A DNA stretch of 64,000 bases from Vreelandella sp042466685 (GCF_042466685.1 NZ_CP170448.1:372001-436000); one strand, 5' to 3'. Positions 7,113-16,229 are shown, counted from the first letter of the stretch. Notes: a model not told the origin generated them from the letters alone. Translations and numbers: made by a program.

Positions 7113-8522
7113 TTAACCTGGGCGACGGGCGGTTTTTTTGCGCGGTATGCCAAGCCGCTGGCGCCGCTCCCAGAGGTTTTTACGGCTAATCCCCAGCTTT
7201 TGTGCCAATTCGGTTTCACTCATCTGATCTTGGTGTTCGAGGACAAAGTGCTGAAAATAATCTTCTAGAGAGAGATCATCTTCATTCTCTTCAGCACTTT
7301 TTTCACTGCCGCCACTGCTGGCAGATGTACTGGACGAGCCAGTGGGCGGATGGGGGCGTGGCGTGGTCGGCGCTAGACCCAGGTCGTCCGGGTGGATCAG
7401 GTGCCCCTCCGCAAGAATTACTCCGCGCTCAAGGGCATTCTCCAGCTCGCGAACATTGCCCGGCCATGGGTAGTCGCGCAGATCCTGACGGGCTGCGCGG
7501 GATAGGCGCAGCCCCGTGCGCTCGTGCCGTTTACACGCTTTGTCGAGCAGGATGTCAGCGATCTCAAGCACGTCATCCTCACGCTCTCGCAGAGGCGGCA
7601 GCTCAATCTGCATCACGTTCAGGCGGTAGTAAAGGTCGAGGCGAAACTCGCCGGTTTTCGACAGTGCCCGCAGATCACGGTGAGTCGCCGCAATGAGACG
7701 GACGTTAACGTGGCGGGTTTCTACCGAGCCGATTTTGCGGATTTCACCCTCTTGCAGAACGCGTAGCAGGCGTGCCTGGGCATCCAACGGAAGCTCGCCA
7801 ATCTCATCCAAAAACAGCGTGCCGCCATCAGCGGCTTCGACTAACCCAGTGCGCGCAGCACTGGCGCCGGTAAAAGCGCCTTTTTCATGGCCAAACAGCT
7901 CGGATTCTATCAGCGTTTCTGGAATCGCCGCGCAGTTAACACAGATCAGCGGTGCCTTGGCCCGCTTGCTCTGCTGGTGAATAGCGCGTGCCACAAGCTC
8001 CTTACCGGTGCCGGACTCGCCGAGAATCAGTACGGTGACATCGGCGGGTGCGGTTTTACTGATGCGGGTGTAGACCTGCTGCATGGCGACGCAGTTGCCA
8101 ATCATGGTTTGTCGGCTGCCGCCTGCATCGGTGATATCCGGCGGAGGGCTCTGTTGCATGGACTGCTTATGCAGGATCCGCTCAACGGTTTCAAGGAGTT
8201 CTGCGTGGTCAAAGGGCTTCGCGACATAGTCCACCGCGCCTAGTTTGAGTGCTTCTACCGCCGAGCGCATGCTCGCATAACTGGTCATGATCAATACCGG
8301 TACGGGCGCGGCGGCTGCGATCAGCGCCGTGCCTGGTTCGCCCGGTAGGCGCAGGTCGCTGATGATGAGGTCGAAACCGGTGAGCTCAAGCTGGCTGGCC
8401 TCTTCAGCACTGGCGGCTTCGCTAACTGTATAGTCATGACGTTCTAGCAGCCGCTTCAATGCGCTGCGAATAATCGCTTCATCTTCAACAATCAGAATCC
8501 TGGGCATGGGTTGGCTGATCAT
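7113..8522 (-). CDS. cbrB: Sigma-54-dependent response regulator CbrB
   Basis: A 469-residue NtrC-family activator. Domains: receiver 7-125 with phospho-acceptor Asp56 (ISDLRLPG), AAA+ central domain about 145-380 with Walker A GESGTGKE and the sigma-54 contact loop GAFTGA, and a C-terminal Fis-type helix-turn-helix (ETELAQKLGISRKNLWERR). It is partner of CbrA, whose gene it overlaps by 38 bp; an internal ATG at codon 6 is an alternative start. In Pseudomonas CbrB activates the sRNA gene crcZ and amino-acid catabolism genes. The matching sigma-54 promoter and palindromic half-sites lie immediately downstream of this gene, which supports the name strongly. A basic tail (KKTARRPG) ends the protein. 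Confidence 0.93.
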   Translation of the reverse strand: MISQPMPRILIVEDEAIIRSALKRLLERHDYTVSEAASAEEASQLELTGFDLIISDLRLPGEPGTALIAAAAPVPVLIMTSYASMRSAVEALKLGAVDYVAKPFDHAELLETVERILHKQSMQQSPPPDITDAGGSRQTMIGNCVAMQQVYTRISKTAPADVTVLILGESGTGKELVARAIHQQSKRAKAPLICVNCAAIPETLIESELFGHEKGAFTGASAARTGLVEAADGGTLFLDEIGELPLDAQARLLRVLQEGEIRKIGSVETRHVNVRLIAATHRDLRALSKTGEFRLDLYYRLNVMQIELPPLREREDDVLEIADILLDKACKRHERTGLRLSRAARQDLRDYPWPGNVRELENALERGVILAEGHLIHPDDLGLAPTTPRPHPPTGSSSTSASSGGSEKSAEENEDDLSLEDYFQHFVLEHQDQMSETELAQKLGISRKNLWERRQRLGIPRKKTARRPG

Positions 8523-11436
8523 CCTGTTGGTAAAGCGGCAGCCATAATGTAATGGCCGTGCCGCGAGGCTGTCCCGGGGGTGGCGAGGCCACGTCTATTT
8601 TACCCTGGTGCTCATTGATAATCTGGTAGGCCAGAGAAAGGCCCAGGCCGGTGCCCTCGCCGGCGGGTTTGGTGGTGGTAAAGGGCTCGAATAAGTGGTC
8701 GCGTACCCGTGGGTCGATGCCCTGACCGTTATCGACTATCCGCCACCAGGCAAGCTGCCCTTGGCACCCTGCGGTAATGTGAACTTCTCCTCCCAGCCCA
8801 CAGGCATCCCTGGCATTACTGAGCAGATTGACCATCACTTGCGTTAATCGCTGGGCATCGCCACGCACCACCACATCGTCGGGCGTCTCATTGGTTAGGA
8901 TAACATCCTCTCCCGAGCGGGCGAGGTGGATCAAGTGCAGTGCGTCTTCGCTAATCGATGCAAGCGCCACCGGCGAGGCGGGCAGCGGCACCGACTGGCG
9001 CCCCCCATGGGCAAAGCCAACCAGTGAGTTAACGATTTTGGTGACCCTTTGGGTGAGCTGCTGGATTTGGTCGGCGGTCTCCAGCAGGGCAGGATCGTTG
9101 GTGTCGTAGCGGAGGTTTTGCGCCAGGGATGAGATACCGGTAATCGGATTACCAATTTCATGGGCGACCCCGGCGGCTAGCTGGCCGATAGAGGCGAGTC
9201 GCGCGGCATGCACCAACTCATCTTCCAGCCACTTCATTTCGGTGTGGTCTTCAATCAGGATGACGCTGCCGCCACGGCTGTCATTGCCGCTGAGAATGGC
9301 TTTGTGCAGGGTCAGGAAGTAGTCTCGGCCGTGCAGCGCCACCGCTTGCTTGTAGAGCGGGCCTGGCGTGGCATCTAACGCGCTGCCCAATAGTCTGGGC
9401 CAGGGGGCTGGCAGGCTATCGCGGCGTGAGCCGATCACACTTTCACCGCTAATCCCCGAGAGCTGCGAGAGCGCCTGATTCCACATCAAGAGCTCATCGT
9501 CATCGCCCAGAACGCACAGCCCTACAGGCAGGTAGGCCAGGGTTTGCCGGTGGTGACGACGCAAGCCGTCGAGCTCACGGGCTAGCCCTGTTAGTCGTGA
9601 GCGGTAAGCTTCCAGGCGGCTCTCGACAAAGTGAATATCGTCGGTTTCTGGGGTGTCGTCATGGCGGTAGGGCAGGTAGCGGTCGACGATGTCCCGAGCC
9701 ACTGAAGGCCCCATCAAACCAGACAAGTTTGCTTGAATTCGGTCACGTAAGCGGCGCAGGGCATAGGGGCGGCGCTCCTGGGGCGTTAAGTTGAGCGCTT
9801 GCAGGGCCCTGTTCACTTCGCGGCTGGCGGCTTCATCGCCGAGTGCGTGGGCTAAGTGAGTAGAGAAGTCGCTGGCCGTGGCGGCTTCCAGTGGAAAGCG
9901 TTTGGAGCGGATAACGGCATCCACCGAGCACGCCTCTGCGGCGGACTGCTCACCTTCAGAAATACGCGTGAACAGCGATATCACAATCAGCAGCAGGATA
10001 TTGACCGCTAACGACAGCAACGTAACGTTGTACCAAATCGGTGCACCAGTGTCGGTAAGCGGTGTAATGGGTAGCGTCGGCACGGGGAGCGAGAACATAA
10101 GCGGCAGCCATAGGCCCCATAGCCACACGCCGACACCGGCGATCAGGCCAATCACCATGCCTTTACGGTTAGCGCCCGGCCAATAGAGCAGTGCCAGCAT
10201 GCCGGGCAGGCACTGGGCCATGCCGACAAAGGCGGCTAGCCCCAAGCCGATGAGGCCATGATGGCGTCCTACCCACTGGTAAAACACCCAGCCGCCGATA
10301 ATCACCGCGACCACGAGCCCACGGCGTAGCCACAGCAACCAGCCGTAGAGATCACTGCGTGCTTCCGGGGGCCTTGCTACCAGCACAATATGATTCAGCA
10401 CCATGCCAGAAAGCGCCAACGCAATCATAATCATGGTGCCGCTAGCGGCGGCTAACCCACCGATAAACGCCAGTGCCCCCACCCACCAGTGCTCGCTCAT
10501 TAGGTAGGCGGCATAGGCGGCGATGGGAATGTCCGGGTTGATCGATTGTGCCGCCCACCAAATCAAAGGCACGGGCAGCGCCATGAGCAGCAGAAACAGT
10601 GGCAGCGTCCAGCTCGCTTGTAGCAGGGTGTGCTGCGATAGACTTTCTGAAAAACTGATATGAAACAGATGCGGCATCATGAAGGCAGCGGCAAAAAACA
10701 GCAGTAGCAGGGTTCGCCACTGAGCAGGGTCAAGTTTGGGCGTCTGCTGCTGGAGCGTTGCGCCTGGACCTTCCAGCCAGCGCTGTAAGTCACCGGGCCC
10801 GTCAAACACCATCCACATGGCAACAGCCCCTAGTCCCAGCATCGCCAGCAGCTTAACAATCGATTCAAACGCGATGGCGCTTAGCAGGGTATCGTGGCGA
10901 CCATGAGACTGGCTGTGACGGGCGCCGAAAATCACCGCGAAAGCGGCAATCACCGCACAAAAAAGCAGCGCAACGCTACCCCCCGCTTGGCTGACGGTGA
11001 TGATATTGATGGCTTCGCTGAGGGTTTGTACCTGAATGCCGAGCAGCGGCAGCACCGCCAGCAGGCTGACCAGGGTGACCAGCGTGCCCGCCCAGCGGGA
11101 GCGAAAGCGAAAGGCAAATAGATCCGCCAGCGACGTTAGTTGATAGGTGCGGGTGATGCGCTGGATAGGCACGAGTAGCACGGGGGCGAGCAAGAAGGCA
11201 CCCGCTGCGCCCAGGTAGTAGGCGAGGAAGCCAAACCCGGCATGGGCAGCCATTTCCACGCTGCCGTAAATCGCCCAGGCGCTGGCGTAAACACCCAGGG
11301 CAAGGGTGTAAACAATCGGATGGCGGGTAATGCGCACCGGCACCCAGCCGCGCTCTACTGCAAAACCGCAGCCAAACAGTAGCGCCAGGTAGCCCAGCCC
11401 CAGTAGTAGGACGCCGACTATCTCAACGTTCATCAA
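8485..11436 (-). CDS. cbrA: Sensor histidine kinase CbrA with sodium/solute-symporter domain
   Basis: A 983-residue inner-membrane sensor. Residues about 1-500 form a sodium/solute symporter (SSSF)-like domain with about 13 hydrophobic segments; a linker and a PAS-like segment follow (about 635-735, LPVGLCVLGDDDELLMWNQAL). The kinase core has an H-box with His759 in GVAHEIGNP, an N-box (NLLSNARDAC) and G-boxes (DNGQGID, GEGTGLGL). The symporter-kinase fusion is diagnostic of CbrA; in Pseudomonas it senses the carbon/nitrogen balance, and histidine uptake through the transporter domain has been reported there. The start overlaps the small gene cbrX by 14 bp, and the end overlaps cbrB. Confidence 0.94.
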   Translation of the reverse strand: MMNVEIVGVLLLGLGYLALLFGCGFAVERGWVPVRITRHPIVYTLALGVYASAWAIYGSVEMAAHAGFGFLAYYLGAAGAFLLAPVLLVPIQRITRTYQLTSLADLFAFRFRSRWAGTLVTLVSLLAVLPLLGIQVQTLSEAINIITVSQAGGSVALLFCAVIAAFAVIFGARHSQSHGRHDTLLSAIAFESIVKLLAMLGLGAVAMWMVFDGPGDLQRWLEGPGATLQQQTPKLDPAQWRTLLLLFFAAAFMMPHLFHISFSESLSQHTLLQASWTLPLFLLLMALPVPLIWWAAQSINPDIPIAAYAAYLMSEHWWVGALAFIGGLAAASGTMIMIALALSGMVLNHIVLVARPPEARSDLYGWLLWLRRGLVVAVIIGGWVFYQWVGRHHGLIGLGLAAFVGMAQCLPGMLALLYWPGANRKGMVIGLIAGVGVWLWGLWLPLMFSLPVPTLPITPLTDTGAPIWYNVTLLSLAVNILLLIVISLFTRISEGEQSAAEACSVDAVIRSKRFPLEAATASDFSTHLAHALGDEAASREVNRALQALNLTPQERRPYALRRLRDRIQANLSGLMGPSVARDIVDRYLPYRHDDTPETDDIHFVESRLEAYRSRLTGLARELDGLRRHHRQTLAYLPVGLCVLGDDDELLMWNQALSQLSGISGESVIGSRRDSLPAPWPRLLGSALDATPGPLYKQAVALHGRDYFLTLHKAILSGNDSRGGSVILIEDHTEMKWLEDELVHAARLASIGQLAAGVAHEIGNPITGISSLAQNLRYDTNDPALLETADQIQQLTQRVTKIVNSLVGFAHGGRQSVPLPASPVALASISEDALHLIHLARSGEDVILTNETPDDVVVRGDAQRLTQVMVNLLSNARDACGLGGEVHITAGCQGQLAWWRIVDNGQGIDPRVRDHLFEPFTTTKPAGEGTGLGLSLAYQIINEHQGKIDVASPPPGQPRGTAITLWLPLYQQDDQPTHAQDSDC

Positions 11437-11599
11437 GCTTCCTCTTCTGCTCCAGCCAGAGGGTTAACGCAATTAAACCACCCCAAATCGCAAAGGGCCG
11501 GTACCAAGCAGCCTCCGGGTCGCTCCAGCCATTCATCAGTAGCGGAGAGAGCAGATAGCCACCAAACACCAGAAACAGCATGATGCGATAGACGTACAT
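11423..11599 (-). CDS. cbrX: CbrX-like small membrane protein upstream of cbrA
   Basis: A 58-residue protein starting at ATG 11599 with an excellent AGGAG six bases upstream; a longer frame from 11662 lacks such a site and runs into gluQ. Two hydrophobic stretches (about residues 4-22 and 34-50) and a charged tail (EQKRKLDER) suggest a small inner-membrane protein. Its ribosome-binding site lies inside the end of gluQ and its stop overlaps the cbrA start by 14 bp. A small frame at the same place in Pseudomonas, cbrX, couples cbrA translation to its own. The same coupling is likely here; whether the peptide has an activity of its own is unknown. Confidence 0.75.
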   Translation of the reverse strand: MYVYRIMLFLVFGGYLLSPLLMNGWSDPEAAWYRPFAIWGGLIALTLWLEQKRKLDER

Positions 11600-11600
11600 A

Positions 11601-12512
11601 TCAATCTCCTGGTGATGAAGAGGGCGGTATTGAACGGTGCTTCGCTGGGCGCAGTTGTTCAAGTGACCAGTTGGCTACCGCCCAGTGTAGCTGAGTCGCC
11701 GGGGGCTCAGCAGCAAGCGCCTGAGGCGGTGCTTGGTCAAGTGCTGCCAGGGCCTGAAAGAGCTGCCGCCGCACTCCCCGCTCATCTTCTGCCAGGGCGG
11801 GGGCCAGGTTTTGCTTCGAGAGCTTCTGGCCTTCAGCGGTGACGATCAGCGGCAAGTGCAGGTAGCGTGGTTGCGGTAGCCCAAGCGCACCCTGCAACTG
11901 GCGCTGCCAGGGGGTGTTATCGAGCAGGTCGAGCCCGCGCACCACATCGGTAATTTGCTGCTCGGCGTCATCGACTACCACGGCCAACTGGTAGGCCCAT
12001 AAATTATCTTTGCGCTTTAATACCACATCGCCCAGTTCAGCGGGGTCAAACTGCTGCGCGCCGAATAGCCGGTCTTGCCATTGAATAGGGCGCTCGCCAA
12101 GGTCGCTGCGTAACCGCCAGGCCACTGGTTTGGTGGGGTCGCAAACGCCATCGCGGCACCAGCCGGGGTAGATATCAAACGCCTGCCACTGCTTACGGGA
12201 GCAACTGCAGGGGTAGGCAATATCGAGTTGGATCAACTGGTTCAAGGCAGTTTGATAAGCCGCATCACGGGTGTGCTGCCACATCACACTCCCATCCCAC
12301 TCCAGGCCAAAGGTTTCCAACTGACGCAGGATCGTGCTCGCCGCGCCATCGGGGCAGCGGGGCGGGTCGATATCCTCAATGCGTACCAACCACTCCCCCT
12401 GTGCCGCACGGGCGTCCAGGTAGCTGCCTAAAGCGGCGACCAAAGAGCCAAAGTGCAGCGGGCCTGAGGGCGTAGGCGCAAAGCGTCCACGGTAGCCAAT
12501 TGAGTCGTTCAT
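11601..12512 (-). CDS. gluQ: Glutamyl-Q tRNA(Asp) synthetase
   Basis: A 303-residue truncated paralogue of glutamyl-tRNA synthetase that lacks the anticodon-binding domain and glutamylates queuosine in the wobble position of tRNA-Asp. Seen: HIGH-type motif in APTPSGPLHFGS, RIEDIDPPR, zinc ligands in YPCSCSRKQW and further Cys at WCRDGVC, and KMSK-type QKLSKQN. It lies downstream of dksA behind a terminator, and its stop is one base before cbrX, making gluQ-cbrX-cbrA-cbrB one probable transcription unit. Confidence 0.94.
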   Translation of the reverse strand: MNDSIGYRGRFAPTPSGPLHFGSLVAALGSYLDARAAQGEWLVRIEDIDPPRCPDGAASTILRQLETFGLEWDGSVMWQHTRDAAYQTALNQLIQLDIAYPCSCSRKQWQAFDIYPGWCRDGVCDPTKPVAWRLRSDLGERPIQWQDRLFGAQQFDPAELGDVVLKRKDNLWAYQLAVVVDDAEQQITDVVRGLDLLDNTPWQRQLQGALGLPQPRYLHLPLIVTAEGQKLSKQNLAPALAEDERGVRRQLFQALAALDQAPPQALAAEPPATQLHWAVANWSLEQLRPAKHRSIPPSSSPGD

Positions 12513-12551
12513 TGTAGCGTCGTCCTTGGTGGTTCAGGCAAGCGCTGCCAA

Positions 12552-12577
12552 CAAAAACGGGCACCCTAAGGTGCCCG
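12552..12577 (-). terminator. Terminator between dksA and gluQ
   Basis: A perfect 8-bp stem CGGGCACC/GGTGCCCG (12558-12565 with 12570-12577, 4-nt loop) is followed on the minus strand by TTTTTG. It separates dksA from gluQ; enterobacteria have a similar leaky terminator in this position. Confidence 0.88.
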
Positions 12578-12604
12578 CGTTCAAGTAGAACGTTGTGTTA
12601 GTGC

Positions 12605-13042
12605 TCAGCCGCCGAGCTGCTTCTCCTTGAGTTCTGCCAAGGTTTTGCAGTCCACACAAAGGGTGGCGGTGGGGCGAGCTTCTAAACGGCGGATGCCGAT
12701 CTCAACGCCGCAGGCTTCGCAGAAACCGTAGTCATCATCATCGATTTTATCGATGGTTTCGTTAATCTTTTTGAGCAGCTTACGCTCGCGATCCCGGGTA
12801 CGCAGTTCCAGGCTAAAGCCCTCTTCCTGGGTAGCGCGGTCGGCGGGGTCGGCGTAGTTGTTCGCATCTTCCTGCAGGTGGCGTACGGTACGATCCACCT
12901 CTTCCATGAGATCCTGTTTCCAATCCAGCAGCAGCTGACGGAAGTGCGCTAGCTGCTGCTCGTTCATATACTCTTCACCCGGCGCTGGCTCATACGGGGT
13001 GAAGGACTTGGACGCTTCCGGTTTCTTTTCTGCTACTGGCAT
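12605..13042 (-). CDS. dksA: RNA polymerase-binding transcription factor DksA
   Basis: A 145-residue partner of ppGpp that enters the secondary channel of RNA polymerase and tunes stable-RNA and amino-acid promoters. The coiled-coil tip carries the two key aspartates (DPADRATQEE), and the globular end has a four-cysteine zinc finger (CEACG-N16-CVDC), so this is the zinc-type DksA rather than the cysteine-poor paralogue. ATG 13042 is chosen over the longer frame from 13144 because it has AAGGGG about 8 nt upstream and gives the usual family length. Confidence 0.96.
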   Translation of the reverse strand: MPVAEKKPEASKSFTPYEPAPGEEYMNEQQLAHFRQLLLDWKQDLMEEVDRTVRHLQEDANNYADPADRATQEEGFSLELRTRDRERKLLKKINETIDKIDDDDYGFCEACGVEIGIRRLEARPTATLCVDCKTLAELKEKQLGG

Positions 13043-13257
13043 GGGACTGCCCCTTACAAATGTGACTACTGATCGACCATGAGCGATTGTCACGATCTCA
13101 CGCCAAAGGGATGCTTGTTTAGCTGAAAAATGACGGCGTTGCAAGCATAATGGTGAGCTTTCGACGATAGTCTGGCCTTGAATATGACTAGCGCCATGTT
13201 TTAGTTAGTTTTTCAATATTTGCACAGTTTTCTAAATGATTAGATGAAGGAGCCGTT

Positions 13258-14418
13258 ATGGCCTGGAATTCGCGTGTCGAACACGTTGCCCCTTTTCGGG
13301 TCATGCATTTGCTGGAGTTGGCCCAGGCACGGGAAGCGGCCGGGCACGATGTGATTCATCTGGAAGTGGGCGAGCCGGATTTTGCTACCCCCGAGCCAAT
13401 TCTCGCTGCCGGGCAGCAAGCGTTGACCAGTGGCCATACCCGCTATACCCCAGCGGCTGGGCTCCCTGCGCTGCGCGAGGCGATCGCCGGGCATTACGCC
13501 GAGCATTTTAACGCTACGGTTGCTCCGGCGCGCATTTTGGTCACCCCAGGAGCGTCGGGGGCGCTACTGCTGGCGAGCCAGTTATTAGTCGAAAGCGGCT
13601 CTCGGGTGCTGATGGCTGACCCTAACTACCCCTGCAATCGCCACTTTATGGCCCTGGCCGGCGCCGAGATCGATGCAATCGCCGTGGGGCGTGATAGCGG
13701 CTGGCAGTTGGACGCTGCACTGGTCGCCCAGCATTGGCGTGAGGATACTAGTCTGGCGATGTTAGCGTCGCCCTCTAACCCCACCGGCCATACGTTGAGC
13801 GCGCAACAGCTCTCTGCAGTACTGGCAGCGGTCGCTGAGCGCGACGGGGAGGTGATCGTCGATGAGATTTATCAGGGCCTCAACTACGACGATACGCCGC
13901 TGTCGGCGACCTCGCTCTCAGCCAACGCCTTTGTGGTTAACAGCTTCTCAAAATATTTTGGTATGACCGGCTGGCGCCTGGGCTGGCTGGTGGCGCCAGA
14001 GCATGCGGTAGAGCCATTAACGCGGCTGGCGCAGAACATGTTTCTGGCCGCGGCAACGCCGTCGCAGCATGCCGCCCTGGCGGCGTTTACGCCCGCGTGT
14101 CGGGATATTCTTGAACAGCGCCGTGAAACCCTAAAAGAGCGCCGCCAGGTGCTGCTGGAGGGCCTAGCAGGCTTGGGGCTGGCACCGGATCTACCGCCCC
14201 AGGGCGCGTTCTATCTGTGGCTGGATATCTCCCGCTATAGCCGCGACAGCCAGGCCTTTTGCGAGCGCTTATTGCAGGAGGAGAACGTGGCCATTACGCC
14301 GGGAATCGACTTTGCCGTGCGTGGCGGTAAGCACCATGTGCGCATAGCCTTCACCAATGAGGCTGCCCGCCTGGAAGAGGCGGTAACGCGCATTGCTCGC
14401 TTTGTGGGCAGACTGTGA
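13258..14418 (+). CDS. Class I/II PLP-dependent aminotransferase
   Basis: A 386-residue fold-type I aminotransferase, start ATG with AAGGAG five bases upstream. Seen: GEPDFATPEP, TRYTPAAGLPALREAI, SNPTGHTLS (cofactor phosphate/asparagine region), DEIYQGLNYDD, and catalytic Lys232 in NSFSKYFGMTGWRLGW with the following arginine pattern RIAFTN for the substrate carboxylate. It resembles the aspartate/alanine-type group; the exact amino acid partner cannot be told. It is the first of a two-gene unit with sfsA, whose start overlaps its stop. It is divergent from dksA. Confidence 0.88.
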   Translation: MAWNSRVEHVAPFRVMHLLELAQAREAAGHDVIHLEVGEPDFATPEPILAAGQQALTSGHTRYTPAAGLPALREAIAGHYAEHFNATVAPARILVTPGASGALLLASQLLVESGSRVLMADPNYPCNRHFMALAGAEIDAIAVGRDSGWQLDAALVAQHWREDTSLAMLASPSNPTGHTLSAQQLSAVLAAVAERDGEVIVDEIYQGLNYDDTPLSATSLSANAFVVNSFSKYFGMTGWRLGWLVAPEHAVEPLTRLAQNMFLAAATPSQHAALAAFTPACRDILEQRRETLKERRQVLLEGLAGLGLAPDLPPQGAFYLWLDISRYSRDSQAFCERLLQEENVAITPGIDFAVRGGKHHVRIAFTNEAARLEEAVTRIARFVGRL

Positions 14419-15170
14419 TGCTCAGCTACCCCGAGCTGGTGCCAGGCACGCTCCTCAAACGTTACAAACGCTTTCTAGCCGATGTGCGTTTGGATGATGG
14501 TCGCGAGGTCGTGGCCCACTGCCCCAATACCGGCTCAATGAAAGCGGTGAACGTGCCGGGGTGCCGTGTGTGGCTGTCGCCTAGCGACAACCCTAAGCGC
14601 AAGCTGGCCTGGACCTGGGAGTTTATCGAGCTACCCCAAGCCGATGAACCGCTGGCGCTTGCCTCGGTGCATACCGGCCGCGCTAACCGCATTGTGGAGG
14701 CGGCGTTAGAGGCGGGTGAGTTAGCGCCCTTGGCAGGCTACGCCACGCTGCGTCGAGAGGTAAAAGTGGCCGATGCCCGTCTCGACTTTATGTTGGATGA
14801 CCCAGAAAGAGGGCGGGCGTATATCGAGGTGAAGCAGGTTACCCTCAAAGAGCCGGACGGCCATGGCTACTTTCCGGACTCGGTGAGCGTGCGTGGCACC
14901 AAGCACCTGCACTCGCTGCGCGTACTGGCAGAGCAGGGCGAACGGGCGGTGCTGCTGTTTTGTGTCGCCCATGAGGGGATTGCCGATGTGGCCGCCGCAG
15001 CCCATATCGACGCGGCGTACGCGGCAGCTCTGACGGAAGCATCGGCCAGCGGCGTGGAAGTGCTGGCCTATGGTATGCAAGTGACTCGCGAGCAGGAGCG
15101 ACCAATGAGCGTGAGGTTAAACCGCCGTCTGCCTGTGCGGCTTAACGGTCAATATAAAAACGCTGAATAA
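14418..15170 (+). CDS. sfsA: DNA/RNA nuclease SfsA
   Basis: A 250-residue SfsA-family protein. Signatures seen: GTLLKRYKRFLADV with basic residues of the OB-like N-terminal domain, HCPNTGSM, GRANRIVEAAL, and the nuclease core DFMLDD...AYIEVKQVTL with the D-ExK pattern. It was first described as a regulator of maltose genes and later as a nucleic-acid binding nuclease; its role is still loosely defined. ATG 14418 overlaps the aminotransferase stop (TGATG); an in-frame GTG one codon earlier is less likely. The last 29 bases overlap the 3' end of the convergent DUF4426 gene. Confidence 0.9.
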   Translation: MLSYPELVPGTLLKRYKRFLADVRLDDGREVVAHCPNTGSMKAVNVPGCRVWLSPSDNPKRKLAWTWEFIELPQADEPLALASVHTGRANRIVEAALEAGELAPLAGYATLRREVKVADARLDFMLDDPERGRAYIEVKQVTLKEPDGHGYFPDSVSVRGTKHLHSLRVLAEQGERAVLLFCVAHEGIADVAAAAHIDAAYAAALTEASASGVEVLAYGMQVTREQERPMSVRLNRRLPVRLNGQYKNAE

Positions 15171-15591
15171 AGTTCACCGGCTCGGGGGCCGCGTTGCGGT
15201 CGTAGCGCACGCTTAGTTCAAAGCGCATGCTTTCATCTTCGCGCATGGTAAAAGGCGCCAGATGGTAGGTGGCGTCGCCGTCATGCACGGTGCGAAAGCT
15301 GAGCGATTCCTGGACGCCCGTCAAACCGCTAACATGGCCCTGGACGCTGGCGTTAACGGGGCGGGTAGTGCCATCCTCCTGGCGCTCGCGAACGCTTACA
15401 TTGACCAGGCCTCGGTTGGCGCTGCGCTGGAGGTTGTTAGCCTGGGCCACCTCTGGGGTCAAAAAGCTGCTGTTCACCGCGCTGTAGTGAATCTCGTAAT
15501 CGCCTACGCTAACGAACTGTTCAGCGTGGGCCCCAGCGGCGGCAAACAGCATGCCGACAAGGGCGGCACCGATCATTAATCTGCGTAACAT
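15142..15591 (-). CDS. Exported DUF4426 family protein
   Basis: A 149-residue protein with a Sec signal peptide (MLRRLMIGAALVGMLFAAAGAHA, cleavage after AHA) and a beta-rich mature part typical of DUF4426. It is predicted periplasmic; function unknown. ATG 15591 has AAGGAG seven bases upstream, better than the longer frame from 15618. In Pseudomonas a homologue neighbours the metX-metW-proC-pilT region, as here. The gene ends inside the last codons of sfsA (29-bp convergent overlap), so the two transcripts are antisense at their 3' ends. Confidence 0.85.
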   Translation of the reverse strand: MLRRLMIGAALVGMLFAAAGAHAEQFVSVGDYEIHYSAVNSSFLTPEVAQANNLQRSANRGLVNVSVRERQEDGTTRPVNASVQGHVSGLTGVQESLSFRTVHDGDATYHLAPFTMREDESMRFELSVRYDRNAAPEPVNFIQRFYIDR

Positions 15592-15632
15592 GGTGTGGCT
15601 CCTTGGATGACCTAGCAATGGAGTGTTGACGT

Positions 15633-16229
15633 CTAGCGCCGGCGAACGCGGAAAATGGCAATTTCACCAAACAGGTTGGGCCATAGCCGCGATTTCCAGT
15701 GACCTTGATGATCTCCCACGCCCACCGCACGATCAACAATCACCAAGCCCTTTTCCCTGCATAGATGCTCAAAGTCGTTGAACGTGGATAGGTGGATGTT
15801 GGGTGTGTCGTACCAGGCGTGAGGCAGCGATTTGGAGACCGGCATATAGCCGCGCAGGCCCAAGTGCACACGGTGGCGCCAGTAGGCGAAGTTAGGGAAA
15901 GTGATAATCCCCTCTTCGGCGACGCGCAGCATTTCATCGAGCATCTTGTCCGGGCGGCGCAGTGCTTGCAGCGCCTGAGTCATGATCACTTGGTCATAAC
16001 TGTTATCGCAAAAGCTGCTCAAGCCGTCATCCAGGTTATGCTCAATCACGCTGACGCCACGGGCCACGCAGGCATTAATGCCGTCATGGTCGATCTCTAA
16101 GCCATACCCGGTTACGTTCTTATTATTCGCCAAGGTTTCCAGCAGTTCGCCGTCGCCACAGGCGAGGTCGAGCACGTGGGCGCCCTCGGGCACCCAGTCG
16201 TATATCAATTCTAGATCGGCGCGCATCAT
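15633..16229 (-). CDS. metW: Methionine biosynthesis protein MetW
   Basis: A 198-residue class I methyltransferase-like protein with the SAM motif VLDLACGDGELLETL and an acidic second strand (YGLEIDHDGINACVARG). MetW is always paired with MetX in proteobacteria and is needed for the acylated-homoserine route to methionine, probably as a partner of MetX; no methyl-transfer reaction is firmly established. Its start overlaps the metX stop by four bases (ATGA), indicating coupled expression. Confidence 0.94.
   Translation of the reverse strand: MMRADLELIYDWVPEGAHVLDLACGDGELLETLANNKNVTGYGLEIDHDGINACVARGVSVIEHNLDDGLSSFCDNSYDQVIMTQALQALRRPDKMLDEMLRVAEEGIITFPNFAYWRHRVHLGLRGYMPVSKSLPHAWYDTPNIHLSTFNDFEHLCREKGLVIVDRAVGVGDHQGHWKSRLWPNLFGEIAIFRVRRR

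Noticed and set aside
14415..14417. GTG start for sfsA one codon earlier
   Set aside because: The ATG at 14418 overlaps the upstream stop in the usual TGATG manner and gives the family N terminus.
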